Numbered from the stretch's first letter, positions 35,177 to 44,354 are shown. The stretch: DNA of 64,000 bases from Alphaproteobacteria bacterium (GCA_024742485.1 JANSYK010000002.1:1550001-1614000); one strand, 5' to 3'. Translations and numbers: made by a program. The notes: generated by a model not told the origin, from the sequence alone.

Positions 35177-36259
35177 ATGACGTCAGACGTTGAATTTCGC
35201 GACGTGAGCAAAGTTTTCGGTAGTTTCCTTGCCGTCGACAATATTTCGTTTTCGGTACCACAGGGCAGTTTCTTCTCACTGCTCGGTCCGTCGGGGTGCG
35301 GCAAGACAACCACACTTCGCATGGCCAGTGGATTTGAGTGGCCGGATCGTGGCGATGTGGTGATCGACGGACAGAACATGCACAATGTGCCCGCCTATGC
35401 GCGACCGACCAATATGGTGTTTCAGCGCTGGGCGCTGTTTCCCCATATGACGGTCACGCAGAACGTCGCTTTTGGCCTCGAAGTGGACCGCCGTCCGCGT
35501 GATGAAATTGTCCGGAGGGTCGCGGAGGCGCTCGAACTTGTGGGTTTGACGGACCTGGCCACACGCAAGCCGCGCCAGCTCTCGGGCGGACAAATGCAAC
35601 GTGTGGCGCTGGCCCGGGCGCTCGTCAAGGCGCCAAAGGTCCTGCTGCTTGATGAGCCGCTTGGCGCGCTCGACCTGAAACTGCGTATGCAGATGCAGCT
35701 TGAATTGAAGCGCATTCAGCGCGAAATCGGAACCACCTTCATCTATGTCACACATGATCAGGGTGAGGCCCTGACCATGTCCGATCAAATCGCCGTCATG
35801 AACAAGGGCCGGATTGATCAGCTCGACACGCCGCAGGCAATCTATGACCGACCGGCGACGCGGTTCGTTTCTTCCTTCATCGGCAATGCCAATTTTCTGC
35901 CCGTCGACATACTGGACTGCAGCGATACGGTCGCGAAAGTGTCTCTTGGCGGGGTGACCTTTGCCTCCATGGTCAACAGGAAGCTCTCCGGAAAGTCCGG
36001 TGTCGTCTCGCTGCGTCACGAACGCATCCGTATCGGCAACGAAGCGGCCACAAGCCAGATAAAAACCAATGCCACCATCACGGACGCGATTTTCTCAGGG
36101 GCCGCCATTACCTATGTGATACGGCTCGAGGGGAGTGATGCAATCCTCACGGTCGACGCGCCGCATGATGGCACGACGGCTCCGCAAAGTATCGGCACAA
36201 CGGTCCGGGTGGGCTGGGACGGCGACGCGACGACAACATTTGGCGACAGGGATGAGTGA
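35177..36259 (+). CDS. Pot-like ABC transporter ATP-binding protein (PotA type)
   Basis: A 360-residue ABC ATPase. Walker A GPSGCGKTT is at residues 37-45, followed by the signature LSGGQMQRVALARAL, Walker B LLLDEPLGALDLKLR and the switch region IYVTHDQGEAL. The C-terminal TOBE domain has a plausible ligand region (VSLRHERIRIG). It would power the two permeases encoded next. The ATG at 35177 gives a normal N-terminus; a TTG at 35159 is an alternative. Its stop overlaps the first permease by 8 bases. Confidence 0.92.
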   Translation: MTSDVEFRDVSKVFGSFLAVDNISFSVPQGSFFSLLGPSGCGKTTTLRMASGFEWPDRGDVVIDGQNMHNVPAYARPTNMVFQRWALFPHMTVTQNVAFGLEVDRRPRDEIVRRVAEALELVGLTDLATRKPRQLSGGQMQRVALARALVKAPKVLLLDEPLGALDLKLRMQMQLELKRIQREIGTTFIYVTHDQGEALTMSDQIAVMNKGRIDQLDTPQAIYDRPATRFVSSFIGNANFLPVDILDCSDTVAKVSLGGVTFASMVNRKLSGKSGVVSLRHERIRIGNEAATSQIKTNATITDAIFSGAAITYVIRLEGSDAILTVDAPHDGTTAPQSIGTTVRVGWDGDATTTFGDRDE

Positions 36260-37154
36260 ACACACCGCAGATGACGGACATAGGCCGTCAAAGGTGCAGC
36301 CTGCACGTGCTCCGTTTCGGCGTTCCTCCGCGCCCTGGTTCCTGCTGCTGCCGGCCTTTCTCGTCATGGCCTATGCCTTCGTGCTTCCGATGTTGGTGTT
36401 CTTTCGCTACAGCGTCTACACCTATGAACGCGGCAAGCTGATCGATGAGTTCTCGCTCGACACCTACAGGGAGTTTCTCACCGATCCCTATTTCCACACG
36501 ATCATATTCGATACGCTGAAGGTCGCGTCGATCACGACATTATGCTCGGTGCTGGTCGGATATCCGTTGGCCTATGCCCTGTGGCGGGTCAAATCTGCGG
36601 CAGCCAAGCGTTGGCTGGGCCTGATTATCTTCTCGCCCATTCTGGTCAGTGTCGTCGTCCGCAGCTATGGCTGGACCGTGCTGCTGGCCGATCAGGGGCC
36701 CATCAATTGGTTCCTGCAGATGGTTCTTGGATTTCCCGAGCCGATCAGGCTTGTGTTCAACCTGACCGGTGTTGTGATCAGCCTCACTCATGTCTTCCTG
36801 CCCTTCGTGGTTTTTCCGATTTACTCAACCATGACCCGGCTGGACCCGACCCTGCGCGAGGCCGCGATGGATCTGGGCGCCGGCTGGTGGACAACGTTTC
36901 GCCGGGTAACCTTTCCGCTGACACTGCCGGGCCTTCTTGCCGGGGCCCAAATCTGCTTCACCTTGTCTCTCGGCGCCTTCGTCACGCCTTCGCTCCTGGG
37001 TGGCGGTCGGGTTATTGTCCTGCCGCTTCAGGTGTTTACCGCCACGTCGGACATCAATTGGCCGCTGGCGGCCGTCGGCGGCATCGCATTGCTGATTCTG
37101 GCAATGCTGACAGTCATTCTGTCCAATCGCCTGTTGCGCTTCAGTGAGGTTTGA
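36252..37154 (+). CDS. Pot-like ABC transporter permease (PotB/PotH type)
   Basis: A 300-residue permease with six membrane helices (first at about residues 29-50) after a polar N-terminus. The EAA loop reads LREAAMDLGAGWWTTFRRVT at about 204-223, typical of PotB-type subunits. The ATG at 36252 overlaps the ATPase stop (ATGAGTGA), so translation is coupled. It imports the ligand with the PotC-type partner that begins 1 base after its stop. Confidence 0.92.
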   Translation: MSEHTADDGHRPSKVQPARAPFRRSSAPWFLLLPAFLVMAYAFVLPMLVFFRYSVYTYERGKLIDEFSLDTYREFLTDPYFHTIIFDTLKVASITTLCSVLVGYPLAYALWRVKSAAAKRWLGLIIFSPILVSVVVRSYGWTVLLADQGPINWFLQMVLGFPEPIRLVFNLTGVVISLTHVFLPFVVFPIYSTMTRLDPTLREAAMDLGAGWWTTFRRVTFPLTLPGLLAGAQICFTLSLGAFVTPSLLGGGRVIVLPLQVFTATSDINWPLAAVGGIALLILAMLTVILSNRLLRFSEV

Positions 37155-37155
37155 G

Positions 37156-37998
37156 ATGTTGACCCGTGCAAGAAGGCTGCCCCATTATCGCTATATCCTG
37201 CTCGGCATGTTCGCCGTGGCGGGTGCGATCTACGTGGTCGCACCGCTGGCGGTGGTGGTGCTCAATTCGTTTTCCTCAGTCGCCTATAGCGTGTTTCCGC
37301 CGGAGGGATATTCTCTGCGCTGGTATGTCAATTTGTTCGAACAGCAAGACTTTTATCTGGCGGCGGTGCGCAGTGTCGTCCTGGCGCTGATCGCAACGGC
37401 CATCGCGATGACGGTCGGCACGATGGCGGCCTATTCCATCGTGCGCTACCGGCGGCCCTGGGCCAATCTTGTCAAGGCGTCGCTCCTGTCGCCAATTGTT
37501 CTGCCCAACATCGTGCTGGGTGTCGCGGTCTTCATGTTTTTCATTCGCACCGGCGCCTACGGCACCTATTTCAGTCTCGTGGTGACCCATGTCGTTGTCA
37601 TATTGCCCTTCGTAACTGCCGTGCTGACGGCGGCGCTCGCCAATTACGACTGGTCCCTGCAAGAGGCAGCGATGGATCTGGGCGCCGGGCCCTTGCGCAC
37701 CTTTTTCAAGATCACCATGCCGCAGATCTCCGTCAGCATCATCATTTCATCATTGTTCGCCTTCGTGATTTCGTTCGACCAGGTGGAAACCACGCTTTTC
37801 CTGGTGCGGGCCGGTGACAACACACTGCCGATTGAAATGTTTCTGTATCTGCAGAAATGGCAGGATCCGACGATCGCCGCACTTTCGAGTGTTCTGATCG
37901 CCTTTGCCCTGGTGATCGTCGTCGTGCTCAGCCTCGTGATGCGCAACAAGGACCTGGAAGCAACCCTATTGCAGCAGGACAGGGAGACCGACAAATGA
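37156..37998 (+). CDS. Pot-like ABC transporter permease (PotC/PotI type)
   Basis: A 280-residue permease with six helices and the EAA loop LQEAAMDLGAGPLRTFFKIT at about residues 168-187. The ATG at 37156 has gagg 6 bases upstream, a better start than the GTG at 37144. The last bases ATGA overlap the start of the M28-like gene, showing that the downstream enzymes belong to the transport operon. Confidence 0.92.
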   Translation: MLTRARRLPHYRYILLGMFAVAGAIYVVAPLAVVVLNSFSSVAYSVFPPEGYSLRWYVNLFEQQDFYLAAVRSVVLALIATAIAMTVGTMAAYSIVRYRRPWANLVKASLLSPIVLPNIVLGVAVFMFFIRTGAYGTYFSLVVTHVVVILPFVTAVLTAALANYDWSLQEAAMDLGAGPLRTFFKITMPQISVSIIISSLFAFVISFDQVETTLFLVRAGDNTLPIEMFLYLQKWQDPTIAALSSVLIAFALVIVVVLSLVMRNKDLEATLLQQDRETDK

Positions 37999-39752
37999 CC
38001 TCCACCATTCCACCCGAAATCATCGCCGCTGTCGACGGGCCCCGCATGATGGCGCACATGGAGGAATTCGCCAGATGGCGGAAGGAATCCGGTGTGCCCG
38101 AAGAGCTCGAAAGTCTGGCCTATGTCGAAGCCCGGATGAAAGAATATGGCTATGCCACAGAGCTGATTTTGCATGACGCCTATATCAGCCTGCCAGGAAA
38201 AGCGGCAGTGGAGATGGAGGGCGACACCCTCCGCTGCATCACCCATTCCTTTTCATGCTCCGCATTGGAGGGTGGCAGGACTGCCGGCATCGTCGATCTC
38301 GGTGACGGATCGGAGGAAGCCTTCGCCCGCCACGATGTGCGCGGCAAATTCGTTCTGGTGGACGGCATTGCCAATCCGGTGATGTCGCGGCGGGCAAGCC
38401 TTGCAGGCGCCGCGGGCCAGGTTCATGTCAGTCCGCACGAACACACCCATGAAATGTGTATCTCTCCGGTCTGGGGCAGCCCAACCGGAGATACCGTCGG
38501 TAATCTTCCGTCGACGGTGGTCGTGACCGTGCCACTGGACGAGGGTACCGCGATCCGCAATCGGCTGCGTGACCGGCGCAACCTTGAGCTGACGGTTTTC
38601 GCCGAGGTCGATACAGGGTGGCGCAAGACGCCGATTCTGGTGTGTGACCTCGTTAGCAATACCGGCGATGACGACGAACCGTTCATCTTTTTCACCGGCC
38701 ACCACGACACCTGGTATTACGGCGTCATGGACAATGGCGGCGCCAACGCCACCATGATGGAAGTCGGCCGCGTGTGCGCACAGAACCGCGACAAATGGCG
38801 CCGCGCCATGCGCATCGTGTTCTGGTCTGGCCATTCGCAGGGCCGCTATTCCGGCTCCACATGGTATGCCGACGAAAACTGGCAGGAACTGGAAAAGCGT
38901 GCCCTTGTCCACGTCAATGTCGATTCGACCGGCGGCAAGGGCAACACGATTGTTGCCGACACCACCGCTGCCGCCGAATTGCGTGGTCTCGCTGTTGAAT
39001 CCATTCAGGAGCAGGCGGACCAGACCTTCACGAATCGCCGCATGGCACGGGCCGGGGACCAGTCCTTCTGGGGGATCGGCGTCTCGTCGATTTACGGGAA
39101 TATGAGCGAGCAGCCGGCGACGGGCGAAACCAATGCCTCAGCTGCGGTTTTTGGTGGCGGAGCACGACTCGGCCACGGGACCGGCTGGTGGTGGCATACG
39201 CCGGAGGACCTTCTGGACAAGATGGATGAAGACAATCTTGTTCGCGACACCAAGATATATCTCCACACGGTGTGGCGCTTGATGACAGACCCGGTTCTGC
39301 CGCTCGACTGGGCGGAACATGGCCGCTATCTGGGCGAGGAACTGAAGCACCTCGACGATGACGTCGGCGCTCGCTTTGATCTTTCCACACTAATAGCGAG
39401 GGCTGAGGCGCTGACAGACAGCGCCGGACGATTCAATGAAGCAGCGGCCACGGCTGGCGCGGATCAATGGGGTTTGCTGAACGAGACCCTGATTGCCGTT
39501 TCGCGCGCCCTGGTGCCGCTCGACTACACGGAATGCGACCGGTTCGAACAGGACCCGGCAATCTCCGCACCCATTTATCCGTCCCTGCGCCCGGTTCGCC
39601 AGATGGCCACCGTGCGACCAGGCAGCGACGAGGAAAAATTCCTCCGCGTCGGTGCGATGCGCGCCCGCAATCGACTGGCATTCGGCCTCGATCAGGCGAT
39701 CAGCGCCCTGGATCGCGCAATCGATATGACCAAGAAGGAATCCTACCAATGA
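37995..39752 (+). CDS. M28-family peptidase-like protein with altered catalytic site
   Basis: A 585-residue protein related to the M28 zinc aminopeptidases. It has a PA-like insertion (about residues 90-200) and the M28 core: FFTGHHDTW (232-240) with the first zinc His and Asp, and MDNGGANATMMEVGRV with the bridging Asp (246). Where M28 enzymes have the catalytic AEE motif, this protein has FWSGHSQGRYSGS (276-288), so the two glutamates are replaced by His and Ser. Later come GDQSFWGIGVSSIYG and GHGTGWWWHTPEDLLDKMD with the late zinc His. No signal peptide is seen. The ATGA overlap with the permease makes it part of the Pot-like operon; it may act on the imported ligand. Confidence 0.78.
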   Translation: MTSTIPPEIIAAVDGPRMMAHMEEFARWRKESGVPEELESLAYVEARMKEYGYATELILHDAYISLPGKAAVEMEGDTLRCITHSFSCSALEGGRTAGIVDLGDGSEEAFARHDVRGKFVLVDGIANPVMSRRASLAGAAGQVHVSPHEHTHEMCISPVWGSPTGDTVGNLPSTVVVTVPLDEGTAIRNRLRDRRNLELTVFAEVDTGWRKTPILVCDLVSNTGDDDEPFIFFTGHHDTWYYGVMDNGGANATMMEVGRVCAQNRDKWRRAMRIVFWSGHSQGRYSGSTWYADENWQELEKRALVHVNVDSTGGKGNTIVADTTAAAELRGLAVESIQEQADQTFTNRRMARAGDQSFWGIGVSSIYGNMSEQPATGETNASAAVFGGGARLGHGTGWWWHTPEDLLDKMDEDNLVRDTKIYLHTVWRLMTDPVLPLDWAEHGRYLGEELKHLDDDVGARFDLSTLIARAEALTDSAGRFNEAAATAGADQWGLLNETLIAVSRALVPLDYTECDRFEQDPAISAPIYPSLRPVRQMATVRPGSDEEKFLRVGAMRARNRLAFGLDQAISALDRAIDMTKKESYQ

Positions 39753-40546
39753 GCGCCTTGCTGGAAAACCGCATTGCCCTCGTCACCGGCGGGGCCGGGC
39801 GGCTTGGACGCGCGACGGCGGAATTGTTTTTGGGAGAGGGTGCGGCGGTCGCGGTCGCCGACATCGACACAGCGCGCGTCAAGGCCGTTGCCGAAGACTT
39901 GTCGGCCACCCATGCCGGAAGGGTTCATGCCATAAGCGGCGATCAATCGAAAAAGGAGGATGCAAACCGATTTGTCAGCGAAGCCGAAACCGCGCTTGGC
40001 CTGCCTGATATTCTGGTCAATGCCCATGGAATTTTCCCCAATTGCCCGATGCTGGATGTCACCGTTGAAGAATGGGACAGCGTATTTGCCGTCAACACAA
40101 GAGGCACGATGCTGACCTGTCAGGCCATCGCCCGGCGCTGGATCGATGCTGGCACACGTGGTGCGATCGTCAACATCTCCTCCGGCGCGGCGCGCAGCGG
40201 CCGACCGGGCGGGGCGCATTACAGCGGCTCGAAGGCTGCGGTTGAAATCCTGACTAATATCTTCGCAACCGAACTCGGCCAGCATGGTATTCGTGTCAAC
40301 GCCATTGCGCCTGGCCTGGTGCTCGACGAGGTGATGCACGAAACCAGCGAGGATGCGCACCCCTATGTCAACCTGACCCTCGAGGCCACACCCATGGGCC
40401 GAACGGGTGCCGCCGCCGATATCGCCGAAGCGGCAGTGTTCCTGGCCTCGAACCGGTCAGACTGGACGACCGGCGCGATTTTGGAAGTCACCGGTGGCAC
40501 ACATTGCGGACGCACCCATATGCCCTTCACAAGGCAGTTGCGCTGA
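39749..40546 (+). CDS. short-chain dehydrogenase/reductase
   Basis: A 265-residue SDR oxidoreductase. The cofactor motif is VTGGAGRLGRA (residues 11-21) with Asp in VAVADIDTARV, suggesting NAD(H). The active site is Ser in IVNISSGAARSGRPG and the YxxxK in GAHYSGSKAAVEI. The end (GGTHCGRTHMPFTRQLR) is family-like. Its ATG overlaps the stop of the M28-like gene, and its own stop overlaps the next start, so it is translated as part of the Pot-like operon. The substrate is unknown. Confidence 0.92.
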   Translation: MSALLENRIALVTGGAGRLGRATAELFLGEGAAVAVADIDTARVKAVAEDLSATHAGRVHAISGDQSKKEDANRFVSEAETALGLPDILVNAHGIFPNCPMLDVTVEEWDSVFAVNTRGTMLTCQAIARRWIDAGTRGAIVNISSGAARSGRPGGAHYSGSKAAVEILTNIFATELGQHGIRVNAIAPGLVLDEVMHETSEDAHPYVNLTLEATPMGRTGAAADIAEAAVFLASNRSDWTTGAILEVTGGTHCGRTHMPFTRQLR

Positions 40547-41553
40547 TGGATCGGATCCTCATTGTCGGCGCGGGCGCCATAGGCGCCATCACCGGAAGCC
40601 ATTTGATCCGCGCCGGGCATACCGTGGACTTCATCGATGTCGAGCGTGCCCATGTCGATGCCGTGCGACGAAACGGTCTGCGTCTGTCCGGCGCATTGGA
40701 GGCCACTGTCCGGCCAAACATCATGCTGCCGGACGAAGCTGAAGGACAGTATTCGAAAATATTGCTGGCCGTGAAAGCGCGTCATACGGTTGACACGCTG
40801 CCGACACTGGCAAGACTTCTGATGGCGGAGGGATATGTTGTGTCCCTGCAAAACGGTCTGGAGGAATATGCCCTTATCGAAGCGCTGGGCGAGGAAAGGG
40901 TCATCGGTGCGTATCTGACGTTCGGTGGCTATTATGTCGAGCCTGGCCATGTCAAATATGGCGGGCGGGGCAGTTTCAAGGTCGGTGAGCCCGACGGGAC
41001 ACGCTCCAGGCGTGTAACCGCCTTGGCGAACATGCTGAGCGTTCAACAGCCGGTCGATGTCACCAACAATATCTTCGGCTATCTTTGGGCGAAAATGGCG
41101 CTTGGCGCGTCCTATTTCGGCACGGCCATTGCCGACATGGATGTGGTCGATGTCTATGATGATGCCGGTCGGCGGGGCATCCTTGGCGCATTGTGCGGCG
41201 AGGTCGTCAGTGTCGCCGATGCGTTGGGTGTCGCCGTGGAAACCAGTGACGGATTTGATCCCAAAGCCTTTCGTCCGGGTGTGACCGACACCGCGGCACA
41301 GGACGCCTCATGGGATGCACAGCGCCGCTATTGGGATGCCATTGACAATGGCCGCACCGGTATCTGGCGCGATCTTGCCATCCATAAACGCCCGACCGAG
41401 ATCGACGGGCTGATGGTTCCGATCGTTGCACTGGCCGAAAAACACGCAGTCCCGGTACCGCGTCTCCGCAAACTGTGTGACACCGTTCATGCGATCGAGC
41501 GTGACGTAAAACCGCTCGGGGTGGATGCGCTGATGAGTCTGATGGACGACTAA
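40546..41553 (+). CDS. ketopantoate reductase-like protein (ApbA/PanE family)
   Basis: A 335-residue NADPH-dependent 2-keto acid reductase of the ApbA/PanE fold. The N-terminal Rossmann motif is ILIVGAGAIGAITGSHLIRA (residues 4-23), and the C-terminal helical domain has the catalytic Lys in FGYLWAKMALGAS. It overlaps the SDR stop by one base (TGATG). Since it ends a transport/catabolic operon, it more likely reduces a pathway-specific keto acid than ketopantoate. A 95-bp repeat starts 1 base after its stop. Confidence 0.88.
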   Translation: MDRILIVGAGAIGAITGSHLIRAGHTVDFIDVERAHVDAVRRNGLRLSGALEATVRPNIMLPDEAEGQYSKILLAVKARHTVDTLPTLARLLMAEGYVVSLQNGLEEYALIEALGEERVIGAYLTFGGYYVEPGHVKYGGRGSFKVGEPDGTRSRRVTALANMLSVQQPVDVTNNIFGYLWAKMALGASYFGTAIADMDVVDVYDDAGRRGILGALCGEVVSVADALGVAVETSDGFDPKAFRPGVTDTAAQDASWDAQRRYWDAIDNGRTGIWRDLAIHKRPTEIDGLMVPIVALAEKHAVPVPRLRKLCDTVHAIERDVKPLGVDALMSLMDD

Positions 41554-41554
41554 G

Positions 41555-41649
41555 GCAATTCAGGTTTTGCCGGAATCGGCAAAACCTGAATGCATCTACA
41601 AAATCAATGGCCGACACGGTTGTCCCGTTTCTGACAAAACGCGAAACGG
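41555..41649 (+). repeat. 95-bp two-hairpin intergenic repeat, copy 2
   Basis: This block is between the convergent stops of the ketopantoate-reductase-like and SAH hydrolase-like genes. Hairpin 1 pairs gcaattcaggttttgcc (41555-41571) with ggcaaaacctgaatgc (41578-41593), loop ggaatc, with one bulged A. Hairpin 2 pairs ccgtttc (41625-41631) with gaaacgg (41643-41649). It aligns gaplessly with the minus strand of 8789-8883 (82/95 identical by hand). Both copies begin 1 base after a stop codon and point the same way relative to that gene. It is probably an RNA-level 3'-end element. Confidence 0.82.
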
Positions 41650-41650
41650 C

Positions 41651-42859
41651 CTAGGCGCTGCTTCCCCTGATATCCGGTGCAAACTCCCTGACCATAGCGG
41701 CAGCAATTGTGCGATTGATGTCGTCGGGCACGGCTTGCGGACCCGGTGTCAGGGATTCCGGCTGTTCGTTGACGCGCTGCAGACAAAGCGACTGGAGCAT
41801 GAAACCCAGATCCATCGCTTCGATGGAATTGCCCTTCGGTTCGACACCGGCCAGTTCGATCATCTGTCCACCTGCAAGCAGGATGAGACATCGGCCATCG
41901 GCCATCTCGAATTCCTCGATCGACGGGCCCATCTGGCGAATATTGACCGCATCGGCGCGCAGGGCCTCCGTGTCGATTTCGGTCGGAAAGTGTCCGCTAT
42001 TGGCAAGCACCGCCCCCGATTGCATTTTGGCGAACGCCTTTCGGCCGACTACACCCTCGCGTGCCGTTGCCGTGCAGAAGAACTGCCCCCAGGGCGCCAG
42101 CGCTTCCAGCGACCCGACACGAAATCCGTCCATGACTGCCTCGAGCTGTTTGATCGGATCGGTCTCGACAATTGCGACCTGACCGCCGAAGGATCGGATG
42201 TATTGCGCCATTCCCCGGCCGCACCAGCCATATCCGACCACCACGAAACGCCGTCCATTGATCATCAGATTGGTCATGCGCATGATGCTCTCGACATTGC
42301 CTTGTCCAACAGCATGCTGGTTTTCGACAATGCGCTTCAGGGGGCTGTCATTGATGACCAGAATCGGAAACGAAACCTCGCCGGCAAGGTCTGAGCGCAG
42401 GCGGTCGTCACCGGACGTTGTCTCTTCGGTGCCGCCACGGATCGATCCGGCCAGATGGTTCTTGAGCGCCAGCGCGACCAGGTCGGCGCCGTTGTCGAGC
42501 AGCAGATCCGGCTTGGATTGCACGACCCGCATGACATTGTCGAGGTGTTCGTTCCGGCTCACCTCGCGCTGTCCGTAAATCGTCATACCCCAATGGCGCA
42601 GGGCCTCAACGACATCATCCTGGGTGCTGCCGAGATTTCCGGTTCCGACGATTTTTGCGCCACCGGCCGCCAGCGTCTCCAGAAGCACCGCGGTTTTCGG
42701 TTCAAGGTGAAGTGAGACACCGATGGTTTGACCGGCAAACGGCTGGGATCGTGCAAAAGCATCGCGGGTCTGTGCAAGCAGTGCCATTCGCGACCGGATC
42801 CAGTCAATCCGTGCCAGTCCCTTTGCAAGCAGGTCGGTCAATTCGGTTCCCTCCGGCAA
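41651..42859 (-). CDS. S-adenosylhomocysteine hydrolase-like protein (divergent)
   Basis: A 402-residue protein of the adenosylhomocysteinase family, which splits SAH to adenosine and homocysteine using bound NAD. Seen: HLEPKTAVLLETLAAGGA (from residue 51), STQDDVVEAL, LLLDNGADLV, GGTEETTSGDDRL, and the NAD fold VVVGYGWCGRGMAQY (207-220) with the acidic VAIVETDP. Where typical enzymes have Lys...Asp and a YGTGQS stretch, this one has LKRIVENQHAVGQG: Lys175 is kept but the usual Asp is Glu179. The C-terminal KPDHYRY-type ending is absent. It may be an atypical SAHase or act on a related nucleoside thioether. It converges on the Pot-like operon. Confidence 0.8.
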   Translation of the reverse strand: MPEGTELTDLLAKGLARIDWIRSRMALLAQTRDAFARSQPFAGQTIGVSLHLEPKTAVLLETLAAGGAKIVGTGNLGSTQDDVVEALRHWGMTIYGQREVSRNEHLDNVMRVVQSKPDLLLDNGADLVALALKNHLAGSIRGGTEETTSGDDRLRSDLAGEVSFPILVINDSPLKRIVENQHAVGQGNVESIMRMTNLMINGRRFVVVGYGWCGRGMAQYIRSFGGQVAIVETDPIKQLEAVMDGFRVGSLEALAPWGQFFCTATAREGVVGRKAFAKMQSGAVLANSGHFPTEIDTEALRADAVNIRQMGPSIEEFEMADGRCLILLAGGQMIELAGVEPKGNSIEAMDLGFMLQSLCLQRVNEQPESLTPGPQAVPDDINRTIAAAMVREFAPDIRGSSA

Positions 42860-43325
42860 TGATCAAGAAGTCCACGCGCGAATGGTGCGGTCAAAGCGGT
42901 AACCAATGCAAGCGGCAAATTGCAAGATCGGCGGAGCCGTTCGCGAGTCGGTCGAGTTTTCGGACAAGGGGGGTGGTCGCGCCACCCCACGCACTCCATT
43001 TTGCCGAACCGGAGCCATTGCCCATCGTCTGACAGAAACCGGCTATGCGCCCGAATGGGCCAGCGTGAGGCCACATGCTTCCCCCGATACCTCGTTTTTT
43101 GCAAACTTCTTGCATATCTGAAATATTTGTATCAAATTGATCGAAGACCTCCGAAGCCATCGTGCAGAGACAAAACTGCTTGGATGTGTGGGTGCGCGGT
43201 CGTCACGAATGATCCTCAGGGCAACTGGCGTCCTCTGCCGGACCTTGATCCGCAGACAAAATCCGCAAGGTCTGCCAACAATGACAATAATTCAGCCACC
43301 ATCGAGGTACGAAAGGGAGAAACAC
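42860..43325. other. divergent intergenic region (SAHase-like/TRAP operon); no gene seen
   Basis: About 466 bases without a convincing gene; open frames here overlap each other and lack features. On the minus side cggaggg provides the ribosome site of the SAHase-like gene. On the plus side the AT-rich atttgtatcaaat (43125-43137, a perfect 5+3+5 palindrome) is a candidate operator for the TRAP operon, and aaagggag precedes the dctP-type start. No SAH riboswitch-like sequence was recognised. Confidence 0.45.
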
Positions 43326-44354
43326 ATGAATGCGTTAGCAACAAGATTTGCCGCCGTTGGAGCAGCCCTCATGCTGTGTGCCGGCACCATCGCACCAACT
43401 TACGCCGATGACATCAAGGCCGGCCTGATGTTGAAGAAGGATTTTCCCGGAGCGGGCCCTGTCAACGGGATGTATGAATTTTTCAAGGACGAGGTTGAGA
43501 AGAATTCCAATGGCGAGATCACCATGGATATCGTCTATGGTGGTGCTTTGGGCAAGCCAAATGAGCGGCTCAATCAGATGCGTCGCGGCGTGATTCAGAT
43601 GTCGGATGCCAGTGAAGGCAATTATGCCTCGATCTACAAGGACATCCAGATTCTCTCCATGCCTTATCTGTTCCCGGATGAGGAGACAGCCTGGAAACTG
43701 CTCGATGGGCCGATCGGCACGGCAATGGCCGAAGACATGCGCGAAAAAACCGGGATACGGGTGCTGGGCTGGTGGGAGTCCGGCGGCTTCAAGCACTATA
43801 GCGCCAACAAGGCAATCCGCACACCAGACGATATGGCGGGCATGAAGATGCGGGTCATGGCGCCGATATTCGGCATACCCGTTTTGACTCTCGGCGGATC
43901 GGCGACGCCGATTGCCTTCCCCGAACTTTACACATCGCTGAGCACCGGTGTCGTCGATGGCCAGGACAATGCGGTGTGGGTGTTCAACCTGATCAAGCTG
44001 CATGAGGTCCAGAGCCACTTGATGCTGGACGGCCACATCTATTCCTTTGGTCCCCTCGGCATCAATGACAAGTGGTTCCAGAGCCTTTCCGAAGACCATC
44101 AAAAGGTCGTATTGGACGCCGGTCGTGCCGCGGTGGAGTTCAATCGCAAGGCATCGCGTGCGGCGGAAGACGAAGCCATCGCCTATGCAAAGGAAAAAGG
44201 CGTTGAAGTGGTCGAATTCACGCCGGAAATGAAGCAGGCCTTTGCCGAACGCATTCGTCCCGAAGCGGTCAAATGGCTGAAGGAAAATGTCGATACGCCG
44301 TCCCTCGTCGATGAGGTGGTGGCAGAGGTGGATCGTCTGTCAAACGGCGGCTGA
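43326..44354 (+). CDS. TRAP transporter substrate-binding protein (DctP type)
   Basis: A 342-residue periplasmic binding protein with a signal peptide (MNALATRFAAVGAALMLCAG, cleavage after TYAD). DctP-family features are GEITMDIVYGGALGKPNERL, VIQMSDASEGNYASIYKDIQ, and the substrate region KMRVMAPIFGIPVLTLGGSA followed by PELYTSLSTGVVDGQDN, where an Arg normally binds the carboxylate of the ligand. Typical ligands are organic acids, sugar acids or ectoine-like compounds. The ATG at 43326 has aaagggagaaacac upstream. It leads a three-gene TRAP operon. Confidence 0.94.
   Translation: MNALATRFAAVGAALMLCAGTIAPTYADDIKAGLMLKKDFPGAGPVNGMYEFFKDEVEKNSNGEITMDIVYGGALGKPNERLNQMRRGVIQMSDASEGNYASIYKDIQILSMPYLFPDEETAWKLLDGPIGTAMAEDMREKTGIRVLGWWESGGFKHYSANKAIRTPDDMAGMKMRVMAPIFGIPVLTLGGSATPIAFPELYTSLSTGVVDGQDNAVWVFNLIKLHEVQSHLMLDGHIYSFGPLGINDKWFQSLSEDHQKVVLDAGRAAVEFNRKASRAAEDEAIAYAKEKGVEVVEFTPEMKQAFAERIRPEAVKWLKENVDTPSLVDEVVAEVDRLSNGG

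Noticed and set aside
42860-43000. SAH riboswitch upstream of the SAHase-like gene
   Set aside because: I looked for the conserved helices and GC-rich core on the minus strand and saw nothing similar; only a ribosome site is evident.
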